Positions 4,687 through 5,231 of a stretch of 5,231 nt of DNA are shown in pieces. Every line of letters begins with the position of its first letter. The first letter of the stretch is position 1. The translations under genes and the position numbers were made by a program. The notes under the pieces were generated by a model, which was not told the origin of the DNA, did no database searches, and saw only the letters and a list, made by a program, of their open reading frames with translations. This DNA comes from Actinomycetes bacterium (GTDB taxonomy: Bacteria; Actinomycetota; Actinomycetes; Actinomycetales; Cellulomonadaceae): assembly GCA_023460255.1 (NCBI GenBank), contig JAEWQZ010000023.1:1-5231 (forward strand), read 5' to 3'.

Positions 4687-5231
4687 ACCAGGGCCCCGTC
4701 GAGCGCGGCGACGTCGGCGGTGGACCAGATCGTCTCCCCGCTCGCGACGTGCACGAATGCCGCGGCCACGCGCTCGACCGGCACGCCCGTCCGCCGCGAC
4801 CAGGCGAGCCGGTAGGCCACGAGCTGGAGCTCGCGCGCCCGGACCGCCACCGGGTCGGTGGGCGGCGGCCCGGTCTTCCAGTCCACCACCACCACCCGCC
4901 CGTCGGGCTCGGCGAACACCGCGTCGATCCGGCAGCGCACCGTCACGTCACCGACCGGGGTCTCCACGTCGACCTCGACCGCGACCGGGGTTCGCGACGC
5001 CCACTCGCTCGCCAGGAAGCGGGCCTGGAGCGCGGCGAGCCCCGCGTCCTGCCCGGCGTCGTCGTCGGCGCCCGGCAGCGCGTCGACGTCCACGAGGGCC
5101 GCGGACCCGTAGTACCGCTCGACCCAGGCGTGGAAGGCGGTGCCCCGGCGCGCGCTGACCGACGGCGCCTGCGGCACGGGCCGGCGCAGCTGGAGGGCGA
5201 AGGCCTCCGGGTCGGCCGCCAGGCGCACGAC
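4674..5231 (-). CDS. AdnB-like helicase-nuclease, C-terminal nuclease domain (partial)
   Basis: The last 185 residues of a larger protein are visible; the frame is open through the window edge, so the start is outside. Family members are about 1,000-1,100 aa, with an N-terminal UvrD-type motor and a C-terminal RecB-family nuclease. AdnA and AdnB form the actinobacterial complex that resects double-strand breaks. Counting from the GTG at 5226-5228, the nuclease motifs are H33 in GTAFHAWVE, D102 in RIDAVF, D116 and K118 in VVVDWKTG, and Q135 in LQLVAYRLAW. All catalytic residues of this PD-(D/E)xK domain look intact. Only one Cys (C99) is present and none follows the Q motif, so the C-terminal cysteine cluster of AddB-type iron-sulfur nucleases is absent here. 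The AdnB assignment rests on motif resemblance and on position next to nudC; the partner AdnA has a related nuclease and is the main alternative. Confidence 0.88.
   Translation of the reverse strand, partial: VVRLAADPEAFALQLRRPVPQAPSVSARRGTAFHAWVERYYGSAALVDVDALPGADDDAGQDAGLAALQARFLASEWASRTPVAVEVDVETPVGDVTVRCRIDAVFAEPDGRVVVVDWKTGPPPTDPVAVRARELQLVAYRLAWSRRTGVPVERVAAAFVHVASGETIWSTADVAALDGALVQAG

Noticed and set aside
3233..5158. A 641-codon open frame on the plus strand running across nudC, the kinase gene and adnB.
   Set aside because: It is a shadow frame: the product is Arg/Ser/Pro-rich with no domain, and three genuine genes with intact motifs occupy the same DNA.
1..5231. A novel defence, phage or mobile system.
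   Set aside because: No transposase, integrase, toxin-antitoxin pair, CRISPR repeat, attachment site or defence domain was seen; UvrD2 and AdnB here are housekeeping repair proteins by motif and context.

Overview
This is a very GC-rich window with coding-style third-position G/C throughout. It comes from an actinobacterium, and the protein sequences look most like Micrococcales/Cellulomonas-type relatives; that genus-level placement is an inference. The evidence for Actinobacteria is a UvrD2 helicase with an HRDC tail, a mycoredoxin with a CGYC active site, an actinobacterial-type NudC, the C-terminus of an AdnB-like helicase-nuclease, and TAnnnT boxes placed just upstream of GTG/ATG starts as in leaderless actinobacterial transcripts.

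Layout: (1) 1-67 is a non-coding tail containing two exact 23-bp copies plus a third, diverged copy that includes the uvrD2 stop codon. (2) 68-2062, minus strand: uvrD2. (3) 2063-2196: a divergent promoter region with small inverted and direct repeats. (4) 2197-2472, plus: mycoredoxin. (5) 2494-3471, minus: nudC, convergent with mycoredoxin across a 21-bp gap. (6) 3472-3513: a very short divergent region with a -10-like box facing each way. (7) 3514-4686, plus: a phosphotransferase resembling macrolide 2'-phosphotransferases, with an 88-residue acidic tail. (8) 4674-5231, minus, cut by the window edge: the nuclease end of an AdnB-type protein, overlapping the kinase gene tail-to-tail by 13 bp.

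The order uvrD2 / mycoredoxin / nudC / (variable gene) / adnB matches the neighbourhood I recall around Rv3198c-Rv3202c in Mycobacterium tuberculosis. The kinase occupies the slot where mycobacteria carry a different gene (a putative channel). The genes serve two broad themes: DNA strand unwinding and break processing (UvrD2, AdnB), and thiol/NAD redox upkeep (mycoredoxin, NudC). They alternate in strand, so they are not one operon; the grouping is conserved synteny rather than proven joint function.

I see no CRISPR array, tRNA, rRNA, insertion sequence, phage gene or defence island. The window is mostly a core chromosomal region. The points worth a second look are the missing cysteine module in UvrD2, the altered metal-site residue and acidic tail of the kinase, the stop-codon-bearing tandem repeat after uvrD2, and the compact divergent start region at 3444-3514.
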